Assembly: GCF_000757825.1 (NCBI RefSeq) | Contig: NZ_CP009451.1 | Span: 248,001-312,000 of the forward strand | Direction: 5' to 3' | Origin: Cedecea neteri | Lineage (GTDB): Bacteria; Pseudomonadota; Gammaproteobacteria; Enterobacterales; Enterobacteriaceae | Length of the DNA: 64,000 nt | Notes under the pieces: generated by a model | The model's database searches: none | Seen by the model: the letters and a program-made list of their open reading frames with translations, nothing else | What the model was told of the DNA's origin: nothing | Program-made: the position numbers and the translations under genes | Shown here: one piece after another, positions 1-7,879 of the stretch | Position numbering within the stretch: the stretch's first letter is position 1 | Layout: each line of letters starts with the position of its first letter

Positions 1-819
1 CAGTCTGACGCCGGCCTTGCTGTCGGCAAAGTCATGGGAGTTTTTTCCGAAGGTACCGATATCAACCATTCGGGCTCGGTTTGCAGCCCCGGAGGCCTGG
101 CTTGTGTAGGCGCTGAACATCTGCTGCGGCAGCGGCCGCGGCCAAAGTTCATCGTTATCGCCGTAGAACCAAAGCGACGGGTAACGCGCCCGTTGCCCGA
201 TACTGCCGTAGGCGTTCACCAGGTTTTGCTGCCAGCCAGCACAGGTCTTCATGCGTAGCCCGCCGGAAAAGTTAATCACGCCCAGTACGCCGGGGATTTG
301 TCGGGTACTCAGCGCCATGGTCACCAGCCCGCCATCAGACTGACCGGCAACCACGATGCGTGTGCGATCGACATACGGCAAGTTTACCAGCGCACTGAGG
401 GCGGCGGCAGAATCTTTGGCCTCGTCAAACGCGTGGCGGCGAACGTCACACCCGTCGCGCGGATACTGCCCGCCTGATGCCGCAAAACCTTCCCGCATAG
501 GTATGGCGACCACAAACCCGCGGTGAACAAATACCGAGGCAATTTCAAGGTGACGTGAACGAGGCTGCGTGCGGGCGTTGCCGGGATTTTTGCCGTGATT
601 CATTAACAGCAGAGGGAAAGGACCGTTGCCCGGAGGCTTGTAGAGCGTGGTTTGCAGCTCAACGATTTTCCCGTCAGTTTCGACCGGCAGCATCACAACC
701 TGTTCGTTGAGTCGGCGATCCAGCCGCATTGATGAAGCAGAAGCGTCAGGGGCAGAGCGGCAGCCGCTGAGGGTGAGGGTGAGGAATAGCACCGAAACTG
801 TGATGCTTTTGAGAGCCAT
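1..819 (-). CDS. Alpha/beta hydrolase lipoprotein, 3' end outside window
   Basis: The open frame runs off the left edge without a stop, so the C-terminus is missing. The N-terminus is a lipoprotein signal: a hydrophobic stretch ending in LSGC about 20 residues in, so the protein is probably anchored to a membrane facing the periplasm. It has the features of a dienelactone-hydrolase-like alpha/beta hydrolase: a nucleophile elbow GQSDGG (serine), an acidic residue in DNDELWP and a late histidine in SHDFA. The oxyanion region is MNHGKNPGN. Substrate is unknown. An in-frame ATG 57 bases upstream (876) would lengthen the signal peptide; I prefer 819 because it gives a normal-length lipoprotein signal. 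Confidence 0.8.
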   Translation of the reverse strand, partial: MALKSITVSVLFLTLTLSGCRSAPDASASSMRLDRRLNEQVVMLPVETDGKIVELQTTLYKPPGNGPFPLLLMNHGKNPGNARTQPRSRHLEIASVFVHRGFVVAIPMREGFAASGGQYPRDGCDVRRHAFDEAKDSAAALSALVNLPYVDRTRIVVAGQSDGGLVTMALSTRQIPGVLGVINFSGGLRMKTCAGWQQNLVNAYGSIGQRARYPSLWFYGDNDELWPRPLPQQMFSAYTSQASGAANRARMVDIGTFGKNSHDFADSKAGVRL

Positions 820-908
820 TCCGGAGCGCTTTGGCTCCTGGGGTAAAGACGCTATCAGCCACTTCAAAGAACCCATCTGTCTGTCCTGGCAAAAAAATCG
901 CGGTTGAA

Positions 909-1556
909 TTACGCCGTGTCGTCCACGGTCGGCTGTTGTTTTGCATACAGATAAACCGACGCCCGCGAAACGCCCAGATGCTGCGCCACGGTTTCCATCG
1001 ATTTACGGATATCCAGTAATCCTTCTTTTTTCAGCGTCTGCAACAGCTCAATTCTTTCCGAAGTTTTCAGCGCGCGCGGCGTCGTCGCCAGCCCGGCAGC
1101 ATACTGGTCGATTCTCAGCCTTATGGCCTCAGAACCTACGGGTTCAATGTGCTCTTCCACCGGACCCGCGTGGGTTTCAGTGAAGCGCGACAGCATGCTT
1201 TGCATCCCTCTGAACAAGGTCATATCCAGATTCAGGCACAGCGCGGCGACGTACTCCCCGGAGGCATCTTTCAGCCCGATGGAGGTACTTTTTACCGGGC
1301 GACCATCGGCAAACTGGTTGGCGTAATTGGCAACCACTGCCGGAAAATCCGGGGAGGCAATGCGAGCCAGCCCCATTTCGGTTGCGGCCTGGCCGACTTT
1401 TCGGCCCGACAGATTGTTATGTATGGAGAGAATAGAGTGTTGCGGCTGTTGCAGGTCATGCACTACCACCTCACAAAACGGCGCGAAGGTCTCGCTTATC
1501 CCCTGGGCAATATTGTCGAGCTGCTCTAGCAGGGTATTGTCTGCTGGTTTTGTCAC
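909..1556 (-). CDS. YheO-like PAS / HTH transcriptional regulator (DauR type)
   Basis: 215 residues. The N-terminal two thirds match the YheO-like PAS domain (opening with an effector region around FAPFCEVVVHDL) and the C-terminus is a short HTH, ending around GVSRASVYLYAKQQ. The family includes DauR, a regulator of D-amino-acid catabolism. The start is GTG (1554-1556), supported by AGGAGAG a few bases upstream. It is the last gene of a three-gene minus-strand operon, 18 bp after the ammonia-lyase gene, so it probably senses the substrate or product of that enzyme and controls its own operon. The ligand is inferred, not shown. Confidence 0.8.
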   Translation of the reverse strand: MTKPADNTLLEQLDNIAQGISETFAPFCEVVVHDLQQPQHSILSIHNNLSGRKVGQAATEMGLARIASPDFPAVVANYANQFADGRPVKSTSIGLKDASGEYVAALCLNLDMTLFRGMQSMLSRFTETHAGPVEEHIEPVGSEAIRLRIDQYAAGLATTPRALKTSERIELLQTLKKEGLLDIRKSMETVAQHLGVSRASVYLYAKQQPTVDDTA

Positions 1557-1574
1557 GCTATTCTCTCCTGATGT

Positions 1575-2555
1575 TTAACGCTGTGCGGCCCTGGCGAGTA
1601 ACTCGCCGTAGCGGCTGATGTCGACGTTACCGCCGCTAAGGATGATGCCCACACGCTTGCCGCGAAGGCTCTCTTTCATCCCGCGTGCGGCAGCAAAACC
1701 AAGGCAACCCGTCGGCTCGACGACCATTTTCATGCGCTCGGCGAAAAACTTCATCGAGTCGATCAGTTCGTCATCGCTGGCGGTAAAGATATCGTCCACG
1801 TTCTGGCGAATCATCTCGAAGGTATAGTCGCCCAGGAAGGTGGTCTGCGCGCCGTCTGCTATCGTTTTTGGCGTATCGATGCGCACAATCTTACCGCGTC
1901 GGAAGGACTGTTGCGCGTCATTCCCCGCCTCCGGCTCAACGCCATAAACCTTACAGTGGGGAGAAAGCCTGCGTGCCGCCAGCGAGCAGCCGGAAATTAA
2001 GCCACCGCCCCCCAGGCAGACAAACAGCGCGTCCAGTTCGCCGACCTCGTCAAACAGCTCTTTTGCCGCCGTCCCCTGGCCCGCAATCACGTGTGGATGA
2101 TCGTAAGGAGGGATCAGGGTCAGGCCGTATTTCTCAGCCAGATCGTTGCCGATCTGCTGGCGATCTTCGGTGTAGCGGTTATAGAGAATGACTTTCCCGC
2201 CGTATTCACGCGTCGCGGCTATTTTGGCCGCCGGGGCATCTTCCGGCATCACGATAGTGGCCGGAATACCCAACAGCCTGGCGGCCAGCGCAATCGCCTG
2301 GGCGTGGTTCCCGGAGGAGAAGGCCACCACGCCAGCTTCTTTCTGCGCGGGCGTGAACTGGGCGAGGGCGTTCATTGCGCCGCGAAACTTAAAAGCGCCC
2401 ATGCGCTGGTAATTTTCACATTTGAAAAAGACTTCTGCGCCAAACTCTTCATTCACGGTGCGGGAAGTCATCACCGGCGTGCGGTTGGCATGGTCTTTAA
2501 TACGCTGAGCTGCGGCCACCACATCGTCATAAACGGGAAGAACTAGTTCACTCAT
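1575..2555 (-). CDS. PLP-dependent threo-3-hydroxyaspartate ammonia-lyase / threonine dehydratase-like enzyme
   Basis: 326 residues, a fold-type II PLP enzyme of the serine racemase / threonine dehydratase group without the C-terminal ACT domain of biosynthetic IlvA. The PLP lysine is in GAFKFRGA and the phosphate-binding glycine loop is CLGGGGLISG. The length and SSGNHAQAIALAA fit threo-3-hydroxy-L-aspartate ammonia-lyases, which convert hydroxyaspartate to oxaloacetate and ammonia. Serine or threonine dehydratase and serine racemase remain possible. The start has a strong AAGGAGG. It lies between RidA, which hydrolyses the reactive enamine/imine such enzymes release, and a DauR-type regulator, which supports an amino-acid deamination role. 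Confidence 0.75.
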   Translation of the reverse strand: MSELVLPVYDDVVAAAQRIKDHANRTPVMTSRTVNEEFGAEVFFKCENYQRMGAFKFRGAMNALAQFTPAQKEAGVVAFSSGNHAQAIALAARLLGIPATIVMPEDAPAAKIAATREYGGKVILYNRYTEDRQQIGNDLAEKYGLTLIPPYDHPHVIAGQGTAAKELFDEVGELDALFVCLGGGGLISGCSLAARRLSPHCKVYGVEPEAGNDAQQSFRRGKIVRIDTPKTIADGAQTTFLGDYTFEMIRQNVDDIFTASDDELIDSMKFFAERMKMVVEPTGCLGFAAARGMKESLRGKRVGIILSGGNVDISRYGELLARAAQR

Positions 2556-2578
2556 TATGCCTCCTTCAATCGGTTGTC

Positions 2579-2968
2579 TTATTCAGAGAGCGCCACGGCT
2601 TCAACTTCAAGCGCTGCGCCGTAATGGAGCTGTGAAACGCCGGCTACCGCGCGGGAAGGGCGATGCTCGCCAATCCACTCCGCGTAGATTTTGTTAAATA
2701 GCGGCCAGAGATTGATATCCGTGATGTACACCCGCACGGAAACAAGGTGCTGCTTTGTTACGCCCGCGCAGCCGAGGCAGGATTCTATGTTCTGCAGCAC
2801 CAGCCGGGCCTGCTCCTCAAAAGGCGCATCGCAGCGTGGGCTGCCGTCAGCGGCAACGGGTAGCTGCCCGGAAATAAACACCAATCCGCCTGCGGTAGTG
2901 GTGTGCGAATAGTGCCCGACGGGAGCAGGCACGTGCTCGATATTGCGCAGCGTGATATCCGGGGTCAT
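2579..2968 (-). CDS. RidA family enamine/imine deaminase
   Basis: 129 residues with the chosen ATG; a TTG four codons upstream (2980) is possible but gives an unusual N-terminus. RidA proteins hydrolyse 2-aminoacrylate and related imines released by PLP dehydratases. The family signatures are visible: YSHTTTAGGLVFISGQLP near the N-terminus, the active-site arginine region VSVRVYITD, and RPSRAVAGVSQL. It is the first gene of the operon with the ammonia-lyase (23 bp gap) and the YheO-like regulator, so it probably detoxifies that enzyme's product. Confidence 0.85.
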   Translation of the reverse strand: MTPDITLRNIEHVPAPVGHYSHTTTAGGLVFISGQLPVAADGSPRCDAPFEEQARLVLQNIESCLGCAGVTKQHLVSVRVYITDINLWPLFNKIYAEWIGEHRPSRAVAGVSQLHYGAALEVEAVALSE

Positions 2969-3176
2969 ATTTTCTCTCAAGCGCGTTCAGATTTAGACAA
3001 ATAATCTATATCTGGACTAAATGTTGATCAAGTAGTTTTCAACATGGAAAGCAGCAAGGGAGGTAGTGGTGAGCTGGAAGGGAGGAGAAAGTCAGGATCG
3101 TGGTCGTTAGAGCGGGAAATGGCAATGTGTTACTATAATAAAAACGGGGTCTTAAGTGTTTAGGGATTAAAACTAT

Positions 3177-3623
3177 ATGAGATTTTATGGCATCGACTAT
3201 CTACAAACGCAGTCTAATATTAATGATTATTTAAAATACATCATTATATTTAGTGCTTTATTTATCCTGATCGTTTTTTTTAGCCTCTACATGCGTCATC
3301 GCTTACAAACTAAATATCGAGACCTAACAATAATCGTATTTTTATTTTTACTGTTCATTTCTGGTGTTCAGTATGCAGATTATACTGATAGTCAAAATAT
3401 ACACTCTCAATCATCACAAATGGTGAGCTTTGTTAAATTGTTATCAAAAGAAAAAGAAGTGGGTATGGATTCTATATTTTCAAATTCAGTACAGCTCTCG
3501 GATGGCATTATCGTTAAAATTAATGATCTTTACTATCGCGTTAATTTAAGTCCGGATCAAAAAACATATAGTTTAGTTGAGGTGTCGTTAGTAAACCCAG
3601 GCATAGAAATCATAAAAAACTGA
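3177..3623 (+). CDS. DUF3290 family membrane protein
   Basis: 148 residues with two N-terminal membrane segments (about residues 20-40 and 50-65) and a soluble C-terminal domain. Such proteins are nearly always paired with a DUF421 (YetF-like) protein, as here: the next gene begins 9 bp downstream. The pair is common in low-GC Gram-positive bacteria. This gene is clearly more AT-rich and uses more A/T-ending codons than its neighbours, which suggests transfer. Function is unknown; a role in envelope or stress physiology would be guesswork. The upstream 200 bp contains no other gene and must hold the promoter. Confidence 0.75.
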   Translation: MRFYGIDYLQTQSNINDYLKYIIIFSALFILIVFFSLYMRHRLQTKYRDLTIIVFLFLLFISGVQYADYTDSQNIHSQSSQMVSFVKLLSKEKEVGMDSIFSNSVQLSDGIIVKINDLYYRVNLSPDQKTYSLVEVSLVNPGIEIIKN

Positions 3624-3632
3624 GGAACAGAA

Positions 3633-4268
3633 ATGATAATTTATACGCCAATCATGATAAAATTGGGTCTGGGGATACTGTGCCTGATTATTCAAATAAA
3701 TCTCATGGGGAAGGGTAATCTGGCTCCTTCATCCGCAATGGACCAGGTTCAGAACTATGTGCTCGGGGGGATTATCGGTGGCGTAATTTATAATGAATCG
3801 ATAACAGTACTACAGTTTGTTTTGGTGTTAATTATATGGACCTTCCTCGTTTTTGTCCTTAAATTTTTAAAAGAGAACAATCGTCTAGTTAAAAGGATTA
3901 TTGATGGCAAGCCTATCACCCTGGTACATAATGGCAGTGTCAATGTTAAGGAGTGTTTACGCAATGGTGTTTCTGCAAATGATTTGATGTTCAAGTTAAG
4001 GGCGAATGGCATTTATGAAATAGAACAATTGAAGCGCGTAGTTCTCGAACAGAATGGGCAATTAACCATTATACAAAGTGGTGATGAAAATATACGCTAT
4101 CCAATTATAGTTGATGGTTTAGCTAATCATGATCTGCTCGAAATCCTTAACAAGGACAATGACTGGTTAGAAAATGAAGTTATCAAGCAAGGCTTTAATA
4201 AAATCAGCGAAGTATATTTAGGTGAGTATCTCTCGGGCAGGATTAATTTATACGGATATGAAAGATAA
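3633..4268 (+). CDS. DUF421 family membrane protein (YetF-like)
   Basis: 211 residues: three membrane segments in the first 85 residues, then a cytoplasmic DUF421 domain containing the RIIDGKPITLVHNG region and the GVSANDLMFKLRANGIYEIEQLKRVVLEQNGQ-type core (given here only as landmarks at about residues 113-147). It is homologous to Bacillus YetF/YdfS-type proteins. It is co-transcribed with the DUF3290 gene, 9 bp apart with a GAGG ribosome site, and shares its AT-rich composition. Molecular function is unknown; DUF421 proteins of spore formers affect germination, but nothing here indicates that role. Confidence 0.8.
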   Translation: MIIYTPIMIKLGLGILCLIIQINLMGKGNLAPSSAMDQVQNYVLGGIIGGVIYNESITVLQFVLVLIIWTFLVFVLKFLKENNRLVKRIIDGKPITLVHNGSVNVKECLRNGVSANDLMFKLRANGIYEIEQLKRVVLEQNGQLTIIQSGDENIRYPIIVDGLANHDLLEILNKDNDWLENEVIKQGFNKISEVYLGEYLSGRINLYGYER

Positions 4269-4474
4269 TATCTAAAACCAAGCGTCTGACCTATTAGGTT
4301 ATAGATAAAAAAGGAATGCACTTAATCTCTTATATGTCACTTTCCAAGGGGAGCCTTGAGGTCTTCCCAGGATTTTCGGCTTAAAGGAGGGCTCTCTCGT
4401 CGAGGCAGTGTTGTACTGATGATGATGCCGCCCATCGCTGGCTTAGAGATAGCTTCAGTCCAGCATGACGGCAT

Positions 4475-4498
4475 AAAAACCCCACCGCAAGGGTGGGG
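4475..4498 (-). terminator. Rho-independent terminator of the acid phosphatase gene
   Basis: On the minus strand a 7-bp GC stem (CCCCACC / GGTGGGG, loop of five) is followed by five T residues, 10 bases after the stop codon of the class C phosphatase gene. Confidence 0.85.
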
Positions 4499-4507
4499 CG
4501 AGACAGT

Positions 4508-5314
4508 TTATTTCCCGGACCAGCCACGCAGCGCATTTTCACGCGCTTCTGCCTGCTGGGCCGTGTTCAGCTTGAAGTAGTTTGGCGCTAAGGCACCTTC
4601 CCAGTCGCCGTACATTGGGTTAGGCAGCACGATGAACTGGGTGCCGAACTTGCTGCGGTTGTCGCTGGCAAACTGCTGACGCTGCGCCTGATCTTTATGG
4701 TAAGTCGCTTTGCCAAAGTCATTCAGGTTGTCGCCGATGTACATCACCACGTCATAACCTTCGGCCTTGATCGCATCAAAGCGAGCCTGCTTGTTGGAGC
4801 TGTCGGTTTTCAGGCGCACGGTTTTGTCGCTCACGCCGGTAAAGCCCAACGTTTTCATGTTGGCGACGGTCGCGTCAAAGTCTTTGCTGTCGCGGTTTGA
4901 CACATAGAACATGGTGCCGCCGTGGCTGTTAACATAGTTAGCAAAATCCACCGCGCCGGGGACGGCCAGCGCCTGGCGAGCCTGGGTCCACTGGGACCAG
5001 GTTTTGTCGTCAAACGCTTTGTTATTTTTCGCCTGCCATGCGCTGTAGGCGCTGTTGTCGAGCATGGTTTCATCCAGATCGACAATCACCGCGCGCTTAG
5101 CGTTACCCTGTTTGGCCGACCGATCCCAGGCCAGGCGAGCGCTGTTAAACGACTGATACGCCAGCGCACGGTATTCGCCGGACTGCTGGAACCAGTCAAC
5201 CGCCATCACCGTCTGGCTGGCCAGTTTTTGATCGGCCGCCTGCTGCTGATTTGCACAGCCCGTCAGGCTGACCAGCACCAGCGCCATCGCGCCACTCAAT
5301 AAACTTTTCTTCAT
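4508..5314 (-). CDS. Class C acid phosphatase lipoprotein (e(P4)-like 5'-nucleotidase)
   Basis: 268 residues. The N-terminus is a lipoprotein signal with lipobox LTGC. The enzyme belongs to the HAD superfamily class C (DDDD) phosphatases typified by Haemophilus e(P4), which dephosphorylate nucleotides such as NMN at the outer membrane. The catalytic signature is VDLDETMLDN, followed by the YVSNRD segment and the MYIGDNLNDF acidic motif. The start at 5314 has an AAGGAT ribosome site; an upstream in-frame ATG (5350) lacks one and would spoil the signal peptide. It is divergent from the Ppx/GppA-like gene across 175 bp. Confidence 0.9.
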   Translation of the reverse strand: MKKSLLSGAMALVLVSLTGCANQQQAADQKLASQTVMAVDWFQQSGEYRALAYQSFNSARLAWDRSAKQGNAKRAVIVDLDETMLDNSAYSAWQAKNNKAFDDKTWSQWTQARQALAVPGAVDFANYVNSHGGTMFYVSNRDSKDFDATVANMKTLGFTGVSDKTVRLKTDSSNKQARFDAIKAEGYDVVMYIGDNLNDFGKATYHKDQAQRQQFASDNRSKFGTQFIVLPNPMYGDWEGALAPNYFKLNTAQQAEARENALRGWSGK

Positions 5315-5489
5315 CTTTTTATCCTTACCCTTGCTTATCATTAACGCCATTGATACCTGCCGGCCCCTGTACTGAACAATGCAGCGACTTTTTCTAACAA
5401 AATCAGCAGGTATTATTAAAAAGTGTTTTACCGAATATTAAAGCTACGTTATCAATAGCTTTTTAATGGATCGACACTGGATACTCAAT

Positions 5490-6509
5490 ATGACAAAAAT
5501 ATTTCGACGCAATTTTTTTCCCCTGATGGTGGTGGCGGCCTTACCCGGCGTGAGCTTTGCGGCCCATGCCGCTGGCTGTGAAGAGACTCGCGCGGGCATC
5601 GACATGGGCTCCGGCACCACCAAGCTGGTGGTCGCCAAAGTGGATACCTGCAAACAGCGCATCAACAAAGTGCTGTTCGAGGATCAGCGCCCAATCGCTT
5701 TTAACGAAGATCTGTCCAAATCTGCGGACAACACCCTCAGCCCGGCGATACAGCGGCAGGGCCAGGCTGCGCTGCAGGAGCTGACGGCGGAAGCCGCTCG
5801 CTATCATCCAACACGTTTTAACGGCGTTGCGACCGCTGTTTTCCGCAGCGCCTCTAACGCACAGCAGGTTATCGATGCGTTTAACCGCTCCGCGCAGGTT
5901 AACTTAAAAATTATATCCCAGGCGCAGGAAGCCGAGCTGGGCTTCCTGTCCGCCAAAGCCTCGATGCCGGTGCCGCTGGCAGACGATCAGATGGTGGTCT
6001 GGGACATCGGCGGTGGGTCGATGCAGATGACCACCTGGCTGCAAAAGCACGACAAATGGCAGCCGGAGATTTACCAGGGCAAGTTGGCTTCCGTCACGCT
6101 GAAGAACTACATCATCGACGTGGTGAAAAACAAAGACCTGCATGAGGTCAGTTCGCCAAATCCGATTGGTTCTCTGCGCGACGGCGTGCTGCGTTTTGTT
6201 CGCTTCTATGCCACAACCCACGTCAGCCCGGAGATGAAACAGGCGCTGGCAAAGCGTACCGTTGTGGGCATTGGCGGGGTGCATGATTTCTCCGTCAGCA
6301 AGCAGTTGAACGAAAAAGTTTACACCCTCGCCGATCTGCAAAAAGCCTCCGCCGGCCAGGTGTGGAAAGGGGACTCAGAGCTGCGCGGTGATTACCGGGC
6401 TACGGACGTCAGCAACCTGCTGCTGGTTCAGGGCTACATGGAAGCGCTGAAAATTCCACAGGTGACCGTGGTAAAAGCTAACCTGGTGCAGGGCGTGTTG
6501 ATTCAATAG
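5490..6509 (+). CDS. Exported Ppx/GppA-family phosphatase-like protein
   Basis: 339 residues. The N-terminus is a classical signal peptide (basic MTKIFRRN, hydrophobic core, cleavage near AAHAA), unusual because the Ppx/GppA family (exopolyphosphatase / pppGpp phosphatase) is normally cytoplasmic. Actin-fold phosphate loops are visible: GIDMGSGTTKLVVA near residue 37 of the preprotein and WDIGGGSMQM near residue 175. It lacks the C-terminal HD domain of E. coli Ppx. ATG at 5490 is preferred over 5466 because the signal peptide then starts normally. Role inferred: phosphate scavenging from a periplasmic substrate, in line with the divergent acid phosphatase. Confidence 0.8.
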   Translation: MTKIFRRNFFPLMVVAALPGVSFAAHAAGCEETRAGIDMGSGTTKLVVAKVDTCKQRINKVLFEDQRPIAFNEDLSKSADNTLSPAIQRQGQAALQELTAEAARYHPTRFNGVATAVFRSASNAQQVIDAFNRSAQVNLKIISQAQEAELGFLSAKASMPVPLADDQMVVWDIGGGSMQMTTWLQKHDKWQPEIYQGKLASVTLKNYIIDVVKNKDLHEVSSPNPIGSLRDGVLRFVRFYATTHVSPEMKQALAKRTVVGIGGVHDFSVSKQLNEKVYTLADLQKASAGQVWKGDSELRGDYRATDVSNLLLVQGYMEALKIPQVTVVKANLVQGVLIQ

Positions 6510-6559
6510 CGCCCTTTGAAATCTGCGGCGGCCGTTCTGGCGTGCCGCCGCCTTTCACA

Positions 6560-7771
6560 TCAGCCGCGCTTTCTTCGCCCAATCATATGGATAAGTAGCC
6601 CGGCGAGGCTCAACAGGCCGCCCAGCAGCGAGGCCATTTCCCAGCCTCCCAGTCGCCATACCAGGCTTGCTCCCCATGAGCCCAGCGCCCCGCCGATAAA
6701 CATCCCGCTCATAAACACGGTATTAATGCGGCTCCGGGCTTCCGGACGCAGGGCATAAATCACGTGCTGATTGGAAATAAGCGCCGACTGTTCGCCAAGA
6801 TCCATCAGGATAATGCCGATCACCAGCCCGGTTAGCGACGTCCACAGGCCAAGCACCGCAAACGAAATAACCATCACCAGCGCGCCAAGTCCGATCACCG
6901 CATAAGGTCCCCGGCGGTCGGCAATTCGCCCGGCAAGCGGAGCAATCAGGATCCCGACGGCACCGACAATGCCCATCATGCCGGCAACGTCTGCGCCGAG
7001 GTGGAACGCGGCGTGCAGCTGCAGCGCCAGAATCGTCCACAGGCCTATAAACGATCCGAACAGGGCGGCCTGAATCCACGTTGCCCGGCGTAGCAAAGGT
7101 TCTTCGCGCCATAGCGAAACCAGCGATCGCATCAGGCTCATATAGGTCTGCTTGTTGCGAGGCGTATGGTGCGGCAGGGTGAAGAACAGCATGAGCCAGC
7201 CGCAGGCGGTAGCCACACAACCCAGCCAGAATGTGGCTCGCCATCCCCAGTGCTCGCCGCTAAAACCGCCGACGGCCCGGCCCAGCAGAATGCCGCAGAG
7301 CACGCCGCTCATCACCGTGCCGACCACCTGCCCACGGCGTTCCGGTTTGGCGAGTTCGGCGGCAAACGGCACAATCTGCTGCGCCACGGAGCCCGTCACG
7401 CCTACCGCCGCAGATGCAATAATAATGGTCACGACGTTGGGCGCTAATGCCAGGCAGGCCAGCGCCACCGCAAGCCCCGCCGACTGGCAAAGGATAAGCG
7501 TCCGGCGGTTAATTTTGTCGCCAAGGGGAACGAGTAAAAACAGCCCACAGGCAAAACCCAGCTGGGTTGCCGTGGGCGCGAGGCTCACCAGGGCTAACTG
7601 CCGGGGAAAAGCCTGTTGCAGCAGCTCCAGCAGCGGCTGGTTGTAGTAAACGTTGGCGACAAAAACGCCGCAGGCCAGCGCCATGATCAGCAGCAAAGTG
7701 GAGGTTAAAGGCGAGTGTTCTTCGGCCTCGGGCAGGCGTTTAAGGGTAACGTCGAGCGGGTTATCCGACAT
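6560..7771 (-). CDS. MFS transporter (DHA1-type exporter)
   Basis: 403 residues with about 12 membrane segments. MFS signatures include the loop 2-3 motif PLGDKINRRTL and its echo AGRIADRRGPYAV between the two halves. The N-terminal part VANVYYNQPLLELLQ is typical of a DHA1-like group of enterobacterial efflux proteins. It is divergent from the STAND-type regulator at 7880, with a perfect dyad in the 108-bp gap, so that regulator probably controls it. Substrate is unknown. Confidence 0.85.
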   Translation of the reverse strand: MSDNPLDVTLKRLPEAEEHSPLTSTLLLIMALACGVFVANVYYNQPLLELLQQAFPRQLALVSLAPTATQLGFACGLFLLVPLGDKINRRTLILCQSAGLAVALACLALAPNVVTIIIASAAVGVTGSVAQQIVPFAAELAKPERRGQVVGTVMSGVLCGILLGRAVGGFSGEHWGWRATFWLGCVATACGWLMLFFTLPHHTPRNKQTYMSLMRSLVSLWREEPLLRRATWIQAALFGSFIGLWTILALQLHAAFHLGADVAGMMGIVGAVGILIAPLAGRIADRRGPYAVIGLGALVMVISFAVLGLWTSLTGLVIGIILMDLGEQSALISNQHVIYALRPEARSRINTVFMSGMFIGGALGSWGASLVWRLGGWEMASLLGGLLSLAGLLIHMIGRRKRG

Positions 7772-7839
7772 GATTATTTCTCACAGGTGATGACGAACCC
7801 TGATGCTGAACGATTGTCCACCAGCAATCTTTGCCCTAA

Positions 7840-7859
7840 AATTTCAGACTTCTGAAATT
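7840..7859. promoter_or_regulatory. Perfect 9-2-9 dyad between divergent MFS and STAND regulator genes
   Basis: AATTTCAGA-CT-TCTGAAATT is a perfect inverted repeat centred in the 108-bp intergenic region. It is a likely operator for the winged-helix regulator encoded 20-65 bases downstream, but it also overlaps the region where promoter elements should lie. Inference only. Confidence 0.55.
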
Positions 7860-7879
7860 ACCTGAAAGCGACCGCACCG

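Noticed and set aside
5315..5350. Longer start of the class C phosphatase
   Set aside because: It would put twelve charged residues before the lipoprotein signal, and the internal ATG has the ribosome site.
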